A stretch of DNA of 64,000 bases from Pseudeuparius sepicola (Eukaryota > Arthropoda > Insecta > Coleoptera > Anthribidae): contig OY987299.1 in assembly GCA_963920635.1 (NCBI GenBank), forward strand, positions 66,074,692 to 66,138,691, given 5' to 3'. Both the position numbers and the translations under genes were made by a program. Shown piece after piece: positions 1 to 10,967 of this stretch. Below the pieces are notes generated by a model. The model was not told where the DNA came from, ran no database searches, and was given only the letters and a program-made list of their open reading frames with translations. Positions within the stretch are counted from its first letter, which is position 1. Each line of letters starts with the position of its first letter.

Positions 1-770
1 AAAGTAGCGGTGACCACGCTGCTACGTCTCCACCACGTTGCCGGAACGTAAGTGAGTCGTAGCGGTGTAAGTTGCTAGGTGGTCGCCGTTACGTATCTAT
101 CACCCTCAAAATGTTCCCCATTTTGGTCGCAGGGACGTAATAGGAACGTAGTAATTACATTCCTATCAGTAGTAATCACAACTTTAAAGTTGCAAACAAA
201 AGTCGCCGGAAGGTAACGGCGACTAAAAATGCTGCTTGGGAGTATACTCAATATTGTAATTTGTTCAAAATGGCGGTGTGATGTCATAGGTAATAAATAA
301 AATATGATGGCCACCCCAAGATGGGGATTACCTATTTCTTCACAACCTCCTTGACTTATATATCAAGTGAAAGGGTTTGATAAGATGAATGACGTCATAC
401 TAAATTCAATATGGAGGATGCCCCAAGATGGTGGATGCTCCAAGATGGCGGACTAAATTTCTTTACCACCTTCATGAATAAGTTTAGGTTTTCGTTACGG
501 TAAGTCAGTGCCAAATTGAGACAAGCTTATTTAAATCAAAAAGCTTGTCGCACAAATTTTAAACAAAATACTTCGGCAAGTATGTAGGTACTTGCTTATC
601 AATCAGTCACTGTCCAATAAAATTAATTGGTTATCTACTTTTATTATGAATATTTTGCGCAACAGGCTTTTTGATTTCAAAAAGCTTGTCTCAATTTGGC
701 AATAAATTAGCTTAACAAAAACATTAACTTATTTTATTGATTTTGGTACAAAAGCTTGTTTTTATTTTTT
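1..770. repeat. Dispersed repeat with AAGATGGCGG/TGACGTCAT motifs and a foldback tail
   Basis: Part of this stretch repeats at 51,780-52,741 and 54,770-55,490. About 240-480 carries several copies of (C)CAAGATGG(C/T)GG and one TGACGTCATACTAAATTC. About 480-730 is a foldback segment whose ends read as inverted copies (GAGACAAGCTT and AAGCTTGTCTC, around CAATAAAATTAATTGG). The first 220 bases are different: they repeat short CGTAGC/GGTGACC and GTCGCCG-type words. The 79-aa minus-strand reading frame here starts inside the repeats and is not convincing. No gene is seen. Confidence 0.6.
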
Positions 771-1389
771 TTATTTTTGCAAGATAGATTATTTAAAATT
801 CAGCAATTTTTTTCCTCTTGATTGTTTCATTAACTTGATAATTTGACTGGAAAAATAAAATGTCTTTTTTGTTCCCTATTTTGATAAGTTATTAAAAATT
901 AAACATACTAGGCGGGCTTAATTTTTGTGACTTTCTTATTTTACTATTTACAAGCATGGTAGTGAGTAGTTTTCCTACATTCGGAAGCATTTAAATAAAA
1001 AAATATTTTAAGGAAAACAAAATAAAAATGGTACCAAGGCAGGAATTCAATTTTTTTATTTAATAATGTTTAGGAATATGAGCAACCCACCTTACAATGA
1101 CTTTTTCTACAAAATGTCAAAGCCCTGATCAAAAAACCTGGGACACCCTGTAAACACACTTGTACCTAATGCAGTGCGCATCATTTTTTTGCTCTTGCGC
1201 TACTTACAGTGAACGATAATTTGAATTTGAAAGGAATCTTGAAATCTTCAGAAAACCATCTGGTAAAAATATAATCAGTGGCAAAACCTAAGAATTCTTT
1301 GCCGGCAGCTCATTCGGCTGCCATTGCTGGCAGCAGGGGCACAGCCTAAAAAATACTTCTGTTCGAAACAATTTTAACGCAAATGATTG
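771..1389. other. Unassigned A/T-rich stretch
   Basis: No reading frame or RNA structure stands out. GGGACACCCTGTA near 1,141-1,153 looks like the terminal word shared by mariner-type MITEs in this window, so part of the stretch may be an old MITE, but its other end is not identified. Confidence 0.4.
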
Positions 1390-1795
1390 ATACATTGATG
1401 ACGTGTCCTCATTGGGATATTTTCTAACACATAGTGTTTAAGATTAATTATTTTTATTTGTAGACAATAAATAATGCTAATAAATGAAATACCAAACTTA
1501 CAGACAATAAATTTAAATAAAAGTCGGGATATTTCAGAGGATATTTCAAAGGAAAATTTTATCGTATTAATGGTTACATAATTAGTGAATTATCGGTTTC
1601 ATCGTAGCTATTCTCATCACCAGAGCAGTGGTCCTCGTTATCGGAATCATCAGACATCTTATACTCTCTTTCCATGTCATCGTCTGTAACTACATGGAAA
1701 CAAAATCTAATTGTTTAAAATATATATTTATAACTTAGATAGGTACAATATTTGCAGCAATATTAATACATTGTTTGGTTGGCAACTGAAATATA
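1390..1795. repeat. Left arm of a large foldback element
   Basis: Read in reverse complement, this block recurs in order on the right side at 2,148-2,220, 2,664-2,745, 12,185-12,386 and about 13,379-13,470, interrupted there by three insertions. The outer tip reads TGATGACGTGTCCTCATTGGG at the left and its complement near 13,440-13,465. Before the insertions the element was about 1.5 kb with arms of roughly 400 bp around a spacer at about 1,796-2,147. Confidence 0.75.
1574..1683 (-). pseudogene. Acidic exon-like reading frame inside the foldback arm
   Basis: On the minus strand, a TTACAG acceptor-like site precedes an open frame of 36 codons ending in TAA. It is strongly acidic, rich in D, E and S, and ends NSLIM-stop. 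The second copy of the same exon on the + strand has a better acceptor (TTTGTTTCCACAG at about 2,678-2,690) and is split by the gypsy insertion, the remainder resuming at 12,185. Similarity between arms shows that this piece belongs to the repeat. It may be the tail of a transposase or a captured host exon. No domain is recognised. Confidence 0.4.
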
Positions 1796-2147
1796 TTTCT
1801 GACAAACTGTTTTGAAAAGAGCATGACATATTTTTATATTTTTTCGGTTGTCACCTTGAAGTTCGTCAATTTAAATACGAAGAAATTGATAAGCGTAAAA
1901 AGGGCTCAAGAAACATATTTGCTTTCTCTACAATAAAAATAACACTTGACATTTAATTTTTTAATTGGGTTTTTCGCCATCAAACTAATTAAAAGACAAC
2001 TTTTTCAAGTTGCCTGGAAAATTCATAAATTCTTAACAGTAAATGAATGAAACTGAACGTTTAACTCAAAAATAACTTCAACAAATTTGTTTTCTGAGCT
2101 TTCGGAGAATAAATCTTCCTCCTTTCTCAAAGATCATGGCAACTTGA

Positions 2148-2220
2148 TAAAGTTTCAGTTGCCAACCAAACAATGTATTAATATTGCTGCAAATATTGTA
2201 CCTATATAAGTTAAATATAT
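2148..2220. repeat. Inner right-arm segment of the foldback element
   Basis: It is inverted relative to 1,722-1,795 and shares GTTGCCAACCAAACAATG and TTGCTGCAAATATTGTACC. It ends directly at the solo LTR beginning at 2,221; the arm resumes at 2,664. Confidence 0.75.
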
Positions 2221-2663
2221 TGTCACGACTGGAATCGTGGCTGGGGGTGTGCATCAGAGGCAGATCAATAAGTTTAATTAGATTTAAAAAACATAAGGAT
2301 TATTTATTTTTCTCATGTAGGGTCGGAATGTGACATTCCCAGAAGAGAGTAAAATACATGTCGTCGAGAGGGGGAAGTCGCCGGCTGCCAACCAGAGTAC
2401 TATCTTAGTCCGTTGTTTGCCCGGAAGAGTATCTAGGGAGTCTAGTAGAGTTGAGCAGGTGTGCAGCAAAATGCGGACCACCAGTTTTTAAACCTTTAGT
2501 GGAAACCGAGTCAGCACTTCGCGGGCAATCGCCCTATATGGTTCGATTCGCCATTAACGGAAAAGTTGGATTTGCAATTTAGCAATAATTTTGAGGTTTA
2601 TGAACTTTCCGAATTTGTCTAAAAATTTGTTAGGACCCGATCTTATTTGCTCCAGTTGTGACA
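2221..2663. mobile_element. Solo LTR, 443 bp, TSD TATAT
   Basis: The segment begins TGTCACGACTGG and ends CCAGTTGTGACA, an LTR-style TG...CA with a 12-bp imperfect inverted end. TATAT precedes it (2,216-2,220) and follows it (2,664-2,668), a 5-bp target duplication as made by Ty3/gypsy or BEL/Pao integrases. No internal region is present, so this is best read as a solo LTR left by LTR-LTR recombination. The 65-aa frame on its minus strand has no recognisable domain. The retroelement family is not determined. Confidence 0.8.
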
Positions 2664-2745
2664 TATATTAAAACAATTAGATTTTGTTTCCACAGACGAT
2701 GACATGGAAAGAGAGTATAAGATGTCTGATGATTCCGAGAACAAG

Positions 2746-2890
2746 TGTAGTGCCTTCTTATAATTATCATTACCATTATCCATATCGTTATTTTATTTAA
2801 TAGTTTAAACTTAAATATAGCTAGGCAGCAGTTTAGAGTGTAGGACACTAAAGTAGGTAACTACAACAATTGTATATTGGGAAGACAAAA
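2746..2890 (+). repeat. Truncated 5' LTR of G1
   Basis: It matches the first half of the 3' LTR (11,731-11,840) and continues to TGTATATTGGGA, which corresponds to the 3' LTR just after its MITE. It then departs and runs straight into the first gag-region frame. The last roughly 70 bp of the LTR, the primer binding site and the leader appear to be missing. Confidence 0.75.
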
Positions 2891-3152
2891 CAAGGTAGAT
2901 ACATTCAAAGACGAGTTAATAAAAATTAAAAGTAGATTTAATTCAGCTAAAGTTGAGGAAAAAGATATTGTAGAAGCTAAGGATTACATTGAATCTATAG
3001 ACAAGTATTTTAATATCTTAGATAAGCTTTTGCAAGAAAGAATTATAATTAGTCAACAAGCAAGCAATGTCCAGCAGGATGACAATTTAGATAGTTTCAG
3101 TAGTTCAGATTCAGAAAATTGTCACAACATACCTACCTTTAAAAGTCACTAA
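2877..3152 (+). pseudogene. G1 upstream small ORF, gag region
   Basis: This is a 91-codon open frame, charged and lysine/glutamate-rich in its first 50 residues and serine/aspartate-rich at its end. The first codon in the open frame is TTG, not ATG, because the junction with the truncated 5' LTR has removed whatever lay upstream, so the true start is lost. It ends just before the ATG at 3,154 that opens the capsid frame. Small ORFs before gag occur in some gypsy elements. No domain is recognised, and the assignment rests on position. Confidence 0.4.
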
Positions 3153-3153
3153 A

Positions 3154-3969
3154 ATGGATTTTGATTTTAAAACAGCAAGTCAACTCTTAACAGAATTTTC
3201 AGGGGAAGCTGACAAAGATATTGATTTTTTAGACACTGCGGAATACTATAACGATTCCTTTAGGGATGAAACTAACAAAAATTCATTACTCCAATTTATT
3301 TTGAAAGCCAAACTAAAAGGTAAAGCAAAAAATTCTATAACTACACAAAAAAATTTCACAGAAACTTAAAACCTACCTTATTCATCGATTTAGGCCACGA
3401 AAAACTTTAGCATCGATTCAATCCAAACTAAGTAAGAGCAAACAAGCAGAAAAATGTATCTCAATTTATGCCTCCGAAATAGAATCTCTCAGTGATTTAA
3501 ACATAGTTAGTCTGAACTCCCAAAGTAGCAGTGCTCGAGAGCCAATAATTCAACTAAACGATCAACAGGCTCTTAATTGTTTCAAAGTAGGTCTGAATAG
3601 GGAAATAAAAACAGTCGTGTTGGCCTCTAGACCCCAAAGTTTCACTGAAGCTGTGGAAATCGCCCTAGATGCCGTTCTCAAAGTCATTCGCAAAATAACG
3701 TTTACTGTATAAATCGACAATATAATATAAGGGGAAGAAACAATAGGTACTCAGGAAATTTTAGAGGAAATTATCTCGGACATGGACAGTACCAGTTTAG
3801 AGGACAAAGCAGCGTACCTAGTGGTTCGTACAATGGTAACATATCCCGCGGTAGAAATAATTTTAGAGGTAATCTCAATCACTCTTATCGCGGAAAACGT
3901 AATTTCAGATACAACAGGTATAGGGGAAATCAAAATATTCGCTTTATTGAAAGGAACGATTTCTACTGA
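3154..3969 (+). pseudogene. G1 gag (capsid and RG-rich nucleocapsid), frameshifted
   Basis: The frame from the ATG at 3,154 starts like a gypsy Gag (MDFDFKTASQLL) and is open to 3,369, where a one-base shift moves the capsid reading to another frame for about 3,364-3,700. That part contains FRPRKTLASIQSKLS and a C-terminal-capsid-like segment around 3,570-3,690. From about 3,735 to 3,969 the original frame encodes repeated FRG/RGN/NRY words, an RG-rich nucleic-acid-binding tail in place of CCHC zinc knuckles. The tail overlaps the protease frame that begins near 3,782, in a +1 relationship typical of gag-pol frameshifting. It is not functional as it stands. Confidence 0.65.
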
Positions 3970-4579
3970 ATCAGTCGGCAACAGTAGGAGAGTTGGTCAC
4001 CCGAAACTAATTTGCATAACCACAAATAACTCAAACTATGTGAATATTTACTGTGAAATGACAGGTAAAATCACATCTTTCTTAATAGATTCAGGAGCCG
4101 ATGTAAATCTTTGCAAAGTTGGCATAGTAAACAAATCACAAAAATATTTCCCTGGAGAAAAATGCGAATTAGGTGGTATAACTCCGCACAAACTTTACAC
4201 TTTATGTCTCACTGCAACAAATTTAGTCGTAAGAAACAAAGTTTTCTCACAAGAATTTCATTTGATAGACGATAACTTTCCTATTCTTACAGATGGCATA
4301 ATAGGTAGAGATTTTTTAATAAATTATACTTGTTTTATTGACTATCTTACTTGGTCATTCACTATACATACGAATAATGCTCAAATAACACCCCCCATGA
4401 AAACAAAATTACCGCTCGTTGCCAAAATAACTATCCCAGCGCGAACTAAAATAATCCAAGCCGTAAATAAACACATCAGCGAAGATAGTATAATTCTTAA
4501 TAAACAAATAACCCCAGGTGTATTTTTAAGCAACACTCTAGTACCTATAGTAAGGACATCCCTCATGTTTTCTTGGTAA
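3782..4579 (+). pseudogene. G1 pol: aspartic protease region
   Basis: The pol frame overlaps the gag tail; its 5' third is an out-of-frame reading of the RG-rich region, so the functional part starts at about 3,960. The retropepsin motif FLIDSGADVNLC lies at about 4,078-4,113, where DSGA is the catalytic Asp triad. The downstream GIIGRDFL (about 4,298-4,320) is the conserved second protease motif of gypsy elements. The frame stops at 4,579 just as the next pol segment opens in another frame at 4,573, so the polyprotein is broken here. Confidence 0.7.
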
Positions 4580-5850
4580 ACACAACCAGTGAAGATGTAA
4601 TTATCGATAATAATTTTAGCGTAGATATGGAACCCATTGCTAAGTATGAAATATGTGTTATTACTGACACAAGTAGTGCCCAAGACGTCGCGCACAGATC
4701 AGCAAAATTGCTTAATAATATACGATTACAAGGTGAGGACAATAAGGCTAACAAAACTATTTTAGACATTTGCAAGAATTATAACGACATATTTTATTTG
4801 GAAGGTGATAAACTTCCGGCAAACAATTTCTACAAACAAAAAATTTCATTGCTTGATGAAAATCCAGTTTTTATAAAAAAAATACAGATTGCCCCATTCC
4901 CAGAAGGAAGAAATAAAAAAATCAAGTTTCACAGTTATTACACAATGATATTATCGAACCCTCCATAAGTTCATATAATTCACCATTGCTAATAGTAAAA
5001 AATAAATCAGAGGACGAAAATTAAAAATGGAGATTGGTCATAGATTTTAGACAACTAAACAAAAAATAGTAACAGATAAATTTCCATTGCCCTGTATAGA
5101 AGATATTCTTGATCAACTAACTAGGTAGAGGGAAATATTTCAGTACTTTAGATTTGGCAAGTTCATTCCACCAGATAGAGTTAGAAAAAAAAATTGCGCC
5201 CTCTCACAGCCTTCTCATCTGACTCAGGTCATTATCATTTTAAAAGACTTCTTTTCGGTCTCAATATTTCAACAAATAGTTTTTCCAGAATGATTAGCAT
5301 AGCTATGGCCGGACTGGACGCAGACGTTTTCTTATATGTAGAAGACATCATCGTTTTCAGATGCAGCCTAATGCATCACAACAATAATTTGATAAAGGTT
5401 TTTGAACAATGTCGAAAATACAATTTGAAACTTAATCCGTTAAAATGTAATTTTTTACAGAAAGAAGTAACATATCTAGGACATTTAATCTCTGATAAAG
5501 GCATTTTACCTGACCCAAAAAAATACGAAGCCATAAACAATTACCCAACACCTCAAAACGCCGATGATGTAGGTAAGACGCTTTATTGCATTCATGAACT
5601 ATTACCGCAGGTTCATCCACAAATTTGCAAGCACAGCATACCCACTGAACCAGTTATTAAAGAAAAACAAACCGTTTGTTTGGTCATCTGATTGCAACAA
5701 TTCTTTTATAATTTTAAAACAAAGACTTATTGAACCTCCTATTTTACAGTATCAGGATTTTCAAAAAACTTTTATTCTAACTACTGATGCCTCAAATTTT
5801 GCTTTAGGTTGCGTTTTATCCCAAGGCATAATAATGCTGTTCAGCACCAA
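4573..5850 (+). pseudogene. G1 pol: reverse transcriptase and partial RNase H
   Basis: Several frames together cover RT fingers and palm. The segment around 4,970-5,190 is crowded with stops and small indels. The palm at 5,194-5,691 carries the active-site box as YVEDIIVF instead of Y-x-D-D, followed by the usual connection (NPLKCNFLQKEVTYLGHLIS). A frameshift near 5,594 leads into the RNase H start (MNYYRRF, then TTDASNFALGCVLSQ with the first catalytic Asp), which ends abruptly at about 5,845 where foreign sequence begins. The Asp-to-Glu change and the breaks mean no active RT. Confidence 0.75.
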
Positions 5851-8100
5851 TCTGAAAATGATTTTTTTTTATGCAAGTCGATAGCATTTTGTGTATATAT
5901 GATGTTACCAAAGTTTCAATTTTATTGCTTCGGCGAAACTCCCAATATTTCTAAATCAAAACGGCACTGCGCTCGGCGCGTGGATCCGCCTGGTGACGTC
6001 ATGGGTTCCTACGCTGCCGGGGCAAGAAGCGAGCGACCGACCGTACGCGATCGCCGGCCCGCTATCAGTGCGCGATTAAACAGCAGAGCACAATCTCGGC
6101 CATTGCGAAAAGCTTTTCTAAAGAAAATTCAAGTAATCTACCCCAGGTAGATATGGATTATTTCAATAATAACAAAGACTTTATAAGTGCCGAGATGCGA
6201 GGTGTTAAGCTTAAAAAGTAACTTTGATTTTATTTAATTTACTAGAATACGTCTAAAACTTAGAATATAGGTACTTAATAAAAACTAGACATTTATCACG
6301 GAAATCCCGAGACAATCTTTTACTGCGATTTTCTTGTCAAAATATGCGTATCTTGTCTATTTCTACGAAAAACATATCTTGTATTTTATTGAATTTATTA
6401 ATAATTATTATAGATGCCCATTTCATATTATCATTTTGTACAAATGTTAAAATCTTACAGGTCTGGAAGGCAAGATTATGGAGATAATGCAGTGGGGTAT
6501 GTGCAGTTGAAAATAGAGCAACATATATGTTACCTAAAGGCAAAAATTACCCCTGAGCATAAAAGATTAAATCTACATATTACGATATCTCTTACACGTT
6601 AAATGAATTCGATGTACGGATTTTTTATACTAGTGCTTGTACACGCGCGGCCTCAGAAATCGTTCCACTAGGCATGAGAAATAAGCAAGAAATCAAGAAT
6701 TTCGGGTAAGTGCGGCAACGTTGCGCCAATTCCACGGCTACTCAAATCAACAAATTCCCCTACATTCCCTCGTACCGACCCGCTCCTCCCCGTAGAAAAT
6801 AAAAATTGCGTTAAATTGCGTTAATATCTAAGTATAACTGTGTTATTATAGAAGAATCTCGTAGTGGTTTTTTACATTGGTTGGTGAGGTTCTGATGCTT
6901 CCCGGGCCTCCGAAAAATCGAGAAATGAGAAAAAACAAGCAATTTCCAATAGTGGTTTCAGAGGATTTTCCGTCGGGTTTCGTTGATTCTACAGCCGTCC
7001 CGTTTCTCAAAAGTGGTTAATCGTGAATCGGGAATTTCTCTTAGATATCAGATTTTCGAGGTTCTTTTTGGTACCAGAGGAAAGTATGACACCCAATTAA
7101 GAGATTTACCACCTTCTTCAATTTTTAGAACGGCTCTATTCGAGGTTGTCGAAAGACTTTTGCGAAAAAAGCCGCCAATGTCCGAGGGCAGGGTTATAAG
7201 ATTTTGCACTATTATTCAGGCAATCTAAGGCCAACCTAACAGTGCCGAATTTACTGTTTTTTGCACTGTAACTGGCAATGTCACGTAATAAGATGTTAGA
7301 TTTGCCGTCACTTACGCTTTTAAGGTTATCGCTGGCTTTCAAACCGCGAGAGAGGGGAGGGGTAATTGCAACGTTGTCAGTTGAACGTCTTTGCGTCCGC
7401 ACGTATTGGAACGATTTCAAGGGCCGCGCGTGTACGCCCAGGAACTAAAAAATATTTGTAATATTTATATCGGCCTCCTTGTGATTTTCTGGTTCTCTGC
7501 TTGATCCATTTTTGTTATATCTCCTACAGAGTAAGAATTTTAGAAACTACTTGTAACACAAATATAAACAGCTGAAGGCTGTAGCATTGAATAAGGAATT
7601 CGTATACCTTAATCAATGGCTGTAGCAGACCAGCGAAAAACAAAGCACGAAAGCACCGGTCGACGCGCCGTGCAGTGTGTCTATGCGGATATCTGCCGGA
7701 GCAGCCAGCGCGCGTAGGGACTGGTGACGTCACGCCTCAGGAGCGTCGCGATTAATCCAAGCGCGCATACAATAATTTATTTATCATAGCATGATACATG
7801 TTACAGTCGTCCAAGCAGTACAATCGGCGAGTACGATTATTTATTTTTCCATTTTGGCGGGCGCCGGGCGTGTTAATTAATTTTATATATACCATCATGG
7901 GGACAGTTTGAACCCCCTAACCCCCCCCCCCCCCTTATATACGGCCCTGGGTCCAAATGACAATCAAAAGCCACTAAACACACCAAGCCAACAGCCTGAT
8001 CAACTGGGGACTTGGGGAGTGACGTCATTAACCGAAATTACAAAATTACTAAAATTCAATATTATTGACAAGCGCGCTATCAAAATAGATTTAAAAATAA
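5851..8100. other. Insertion(s) interrupting G1 RNase H
   Basis: Gypsy homology stops at about 5,850 and resumes by about 8,190. The stretch contains a complete copy of a palindrome-ended element (6,639-7,435, listed separately). It also has GC-richer segments around 5,960-6,090 and 7,640-7,760 that share GGTGACGTCA, and a run of C at 7,918-7,934 followed by TTATATACGGCCCTGG, a word often seen at MITE ends. The small ORFs have no recognisable domain. No clean target duplication was found for the whole block. Confidence 0.5.
6639..7435. mobile_element. Element A, copy 1 (about 0.8 kb, palindromic ends)
   Basis: The ends are GTACACGCGCGGCC and its complement, followed inside by a shared GAAATCGTTCCA, giving inverted repeats of about 28 bp. 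A second copy in opposite orientation lies at 17,154-19,514, where it carries a LINE insertion. Two frames on opposite strands (about 6,983-7,228 and 7,136-7,420) are also open in copy 2, but no domain is recognised and overlapping antisense frames suggest chance. No clear target duplication is seen. Confidence 0.65.
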
Positions 8101-8191
8101 TATTGAAATAAAAGAGAAAAATGTTAAAATTACACTACTGAGTGATAATCTGGAACAAAACTTAGGTACTGTTCTGGAGAAACTTGTAGCG

Positions 8192-9287
8192 ATGAATTTT
8201 AAAAAGCTAGCACTTTCGTTAAAAGACAATATATTTGCTTATTTAGAAGTCATGACTTTCAAAGAAATGTATAATGAAGTATATAAAAAGTATGATTCCG
8301 GAATAATTATTTTATTATATGAACCCCCAATTAAGGTAGAATCAAAAAATTTACAAAATGAGCTCATAGAAAAATACCATAATTCTTTATTGGGAGGACA
8401 CACCGGTGTGAAGAGAACAATTAATAAATTAAAGTAAAAATATATATGGAAGAATATGTCAAAAATGGTAAAAAAGTTCATATCTAGTTGCGAGAAATGT
8501 CATAAAAATAAGGTAACTAGACATACAATTGAACCAATGGTCATTACAGAAACTCCGTCGACTAGTTTTGAAAATATCTCAGTAGACACAGTAGGACCGC
8601 TAAAAATCACAGAAAACAATAACCGTTACATCTTAACTATACAATGCAATCTAACTAAATTCATTCAAGCTATACCTTTAGAAAGCAAACACTCTAAAAG
8701 CATAGCCAAAGCGTTATTTGAAGACTTTATGTTATAATTTGGAATTCCAAAAATTTTGAAAATAGATCTAGGCACAGAATACATAAACGAAACTCAAAAA
8801 TTAATTAATAAGTCGCTAGATATAAAGCATAGCACTTCAACTGCTTTTCATCATGAAACCTTAGATAGTTTAGAGAGAAATCACAGAGTTCTAAACGGAT
8901 ATTTAATCACATACTCAAATGGCTCAAATTGGGAAACATTTTTACAATACTTCGCTTTTGCCTATAACACAACCCCTCATTCGGTAACGAACTACTCTCC
9001 TTATGAACTAGTATTTGGAAAAATTCCAAACTTACCAAATGATATTTACAGTAGGTACATCTAACTCTGTATATAACACTGATAATTACGCAGATGAATT
9101 AAAATATAAATTAAATGAAGCGCATAAGAGAATTCAAGAGCTACATAACAACGCTAAAACAAAGTCTAAGTCAAATTACGACGAAAAAGTTAATCCTTCA
9201 AACTTTTGCATTGGAGATTTGGTGTTGTTAAAAAGAGGTTTTCAACATAAATTAGCTAGCTCTATAAAGGTCTATTTAAAATCATAA
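8192..9287 (+). pseudogene. G1 pol: integrase
   Basis: Three frames together give a gypsy integrase. The HHCC zinc domain has H-N8-H in KYHNSLLGGHTGVKR and CEKCHKNK around 8,490. The DDE core has Asp in SVDTVGPL (about 8,580), Asp in KIDLGTEY (about 8,760) and Glu in LERNHRVL (about 8,870), followed by WETFLQYFAFAYNTTPHS and the usual ...YELVFGK tail. Stops separate 8,437/8,456, 8,737/8,756 and 9,064, so it is a pseudogene with all three catalytic residues still visible. Confidence 0.8.
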
Positions 9288-9423
9288 AGCAAAATGGTGT
9301 AAATTCACCTATTCTAAACCATAACGTAGAACAAACTGTTCACAACAACAGATTGAAACTGTACAAAAAGGTGGTTAATTGCTTTGCTTGTTTTCTAAAA
9401 AAAAGAGAGAATTTTTTTTTATA

Positions 9424-10955
9424 CAGTGTCCCGCTTTTCATGAATACACCCCTGAAAATCTAAGTAGGCTGAAGGAATTGAACGGGTCAATTTTTTATAG
9501 ATATGTCCCTGAAAGGTCATCATTTGCGAAGTATTGGTTTGGCATTGCCGCGAAAGCCTGGCCTACTGTGATTTTTTAAAGGGGTGCGTTTTTCGAAAAA
9601 CCATATTAGGCATTTTTTATTTAAAATCTGACACCACACAGTTAATCAGGACACACCTAAACCCCCATATACCAAATTTGAACAAAAAATATACAGGGAG
9701 TTCCATTCTGCAGGGTGTCAATGTTGAGCAAAATAGGAATATTAAAGGCATCTGCCGAGTCAAGTGTGCCATAAAATTACCTCAAAACAGTTGAATGGTC
9801 AATAGGACCACTCAAAGTGTTGCTGTGCAAGGATTCAATACAAAAATATACAGGGTATTTTTCTCTAGACCATCTCAAAATGCTGAATTTTTGAAAGGCT
9901 GGGGGAATTGATAGGCTGGGGGAATCGAAAGTGAAATTTTTTTAGCTGGTGCTCTATAAGAGGTCATCATTTGCAAGATATTATTTCGATATTGTCTGAA
10001 AAGCCTGGCCTACTGCGATTTTTAAAAATGTCGATTTCTCCGAAAAACAGTTTAGGGTTTTTTTTTCCAAAAAAATGACATCATGGGCTTGTCCCGCATG
10101 CTCTAAAACATAAACGTACCAATTTAAATAAAAAAAATATAGACTGGGTATTTTTTATGGCAAGTTTCAAAATTAGTTAGTACTAGGTTTTGCGTACACA
10201 TCACAGTGGCCATAAAATAAGGTGACAAATTGCAGATAGGGCAAAATGAAACAATTTTATACTAATAAACACTTTATTTTACTACATAAAAAACAAAATT
10301 AAGTAAACTATGATGGTACCTGACTTTATATTTTGCTACTTTCTACTAATCCTCCCTGTAGCATGATACATTTTTCTAACCTTTTGTACAAAGTATTGTT
10401 GATATTTTTTAATTGTTGAGGTGTAATTTCCAAACAAGCCTCCCTTATTTTCCTGCAAAGTTCTTCTCTATCTGTGGGGCGATTTTTATAGACTTTGCTT
10501 TTGATTATCCCCCAGAGGAAGAAGTATATTTTTGTATTGAATCCTTGCACAGCAACACTTTGAGTGGTTCTATTGACCATTCAACTGTTTTGAGGTAATT
10601 CCATGGCACACTTGACTCGCCAGATGCCTTTAAAATTCCTATTTTGCTCAACTTTTACACCCTGCAGAATGGAACTCCCTGTATATTTTTTGTTCAAATT
10701 TGGTATATGGGGGTTTTGGGGTGTCCTGATTAACGCTGTGGTGTCAGATTTTAAATAAAAAAATGCCTAATATGATTTTTCGAAAAATGCACCCCTTTAA
10801 AAAATCGCAGTAGGCCAGGCTTTCGCGGTAATGCCAAACCAATACTTCGCAAATGATGACCTTTCAGGGACATATCTATAAAAAAATTGCCCCGTTCAAT
10901 TCCTTCAGCCTACTTAGATTTTCAGGGGTGTATTCATGAAAAGCGGGACACACTG
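9424..10955. mobile_element. Mariner-type foldback element with about 430-bp inverted repeats
   Basis: The ends are CAGTGTCCCGCTTTTCATG and its complement GGGACACACTG, bordered by TA. The left arm 9,424-9,850 and right arm 10,530-10,955 are inverted copies of each other, including the words TTCCATTCTGCAGGGTG and TGACCTTTCAGGGACATA. A transposase tail lies between them (10,326-10,580). The element inserted in G1 downstream of integrase. Confidence 0.8.
10326..10580 (-). pseudogene. C-terminal fragment of a Tc1/mariner-like transposase
   Basis: The 84-codon frame contains FFLWGIIKSKVY, the usual context just after the third catalytic Asp of this transposase group (DFFLWG), then PTDREELCRKIREACLEITPQ and a C-terminal LYKRLEKCI. 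The catalytic D residues themselves are gone and the N-terminal part partly overlaps the right inverted repeat. It is a remnant showing which transposase family made the foldback element, not a working enzyme. Confidence 0.65.
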
Positions 10956-10967
10956 TATAAGTTCTTA

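Noticed and set aside
2284..2481. 65-aa minus-strand frame
   Set aside because: It lies inside the solo LTR and has no domain.
6983..7420. Frames on both strands of element A, repeated at 17,169-17,712
   Set aside because: They overlap antisense, have no recognisable domain and their conservation is explained by the repeat.
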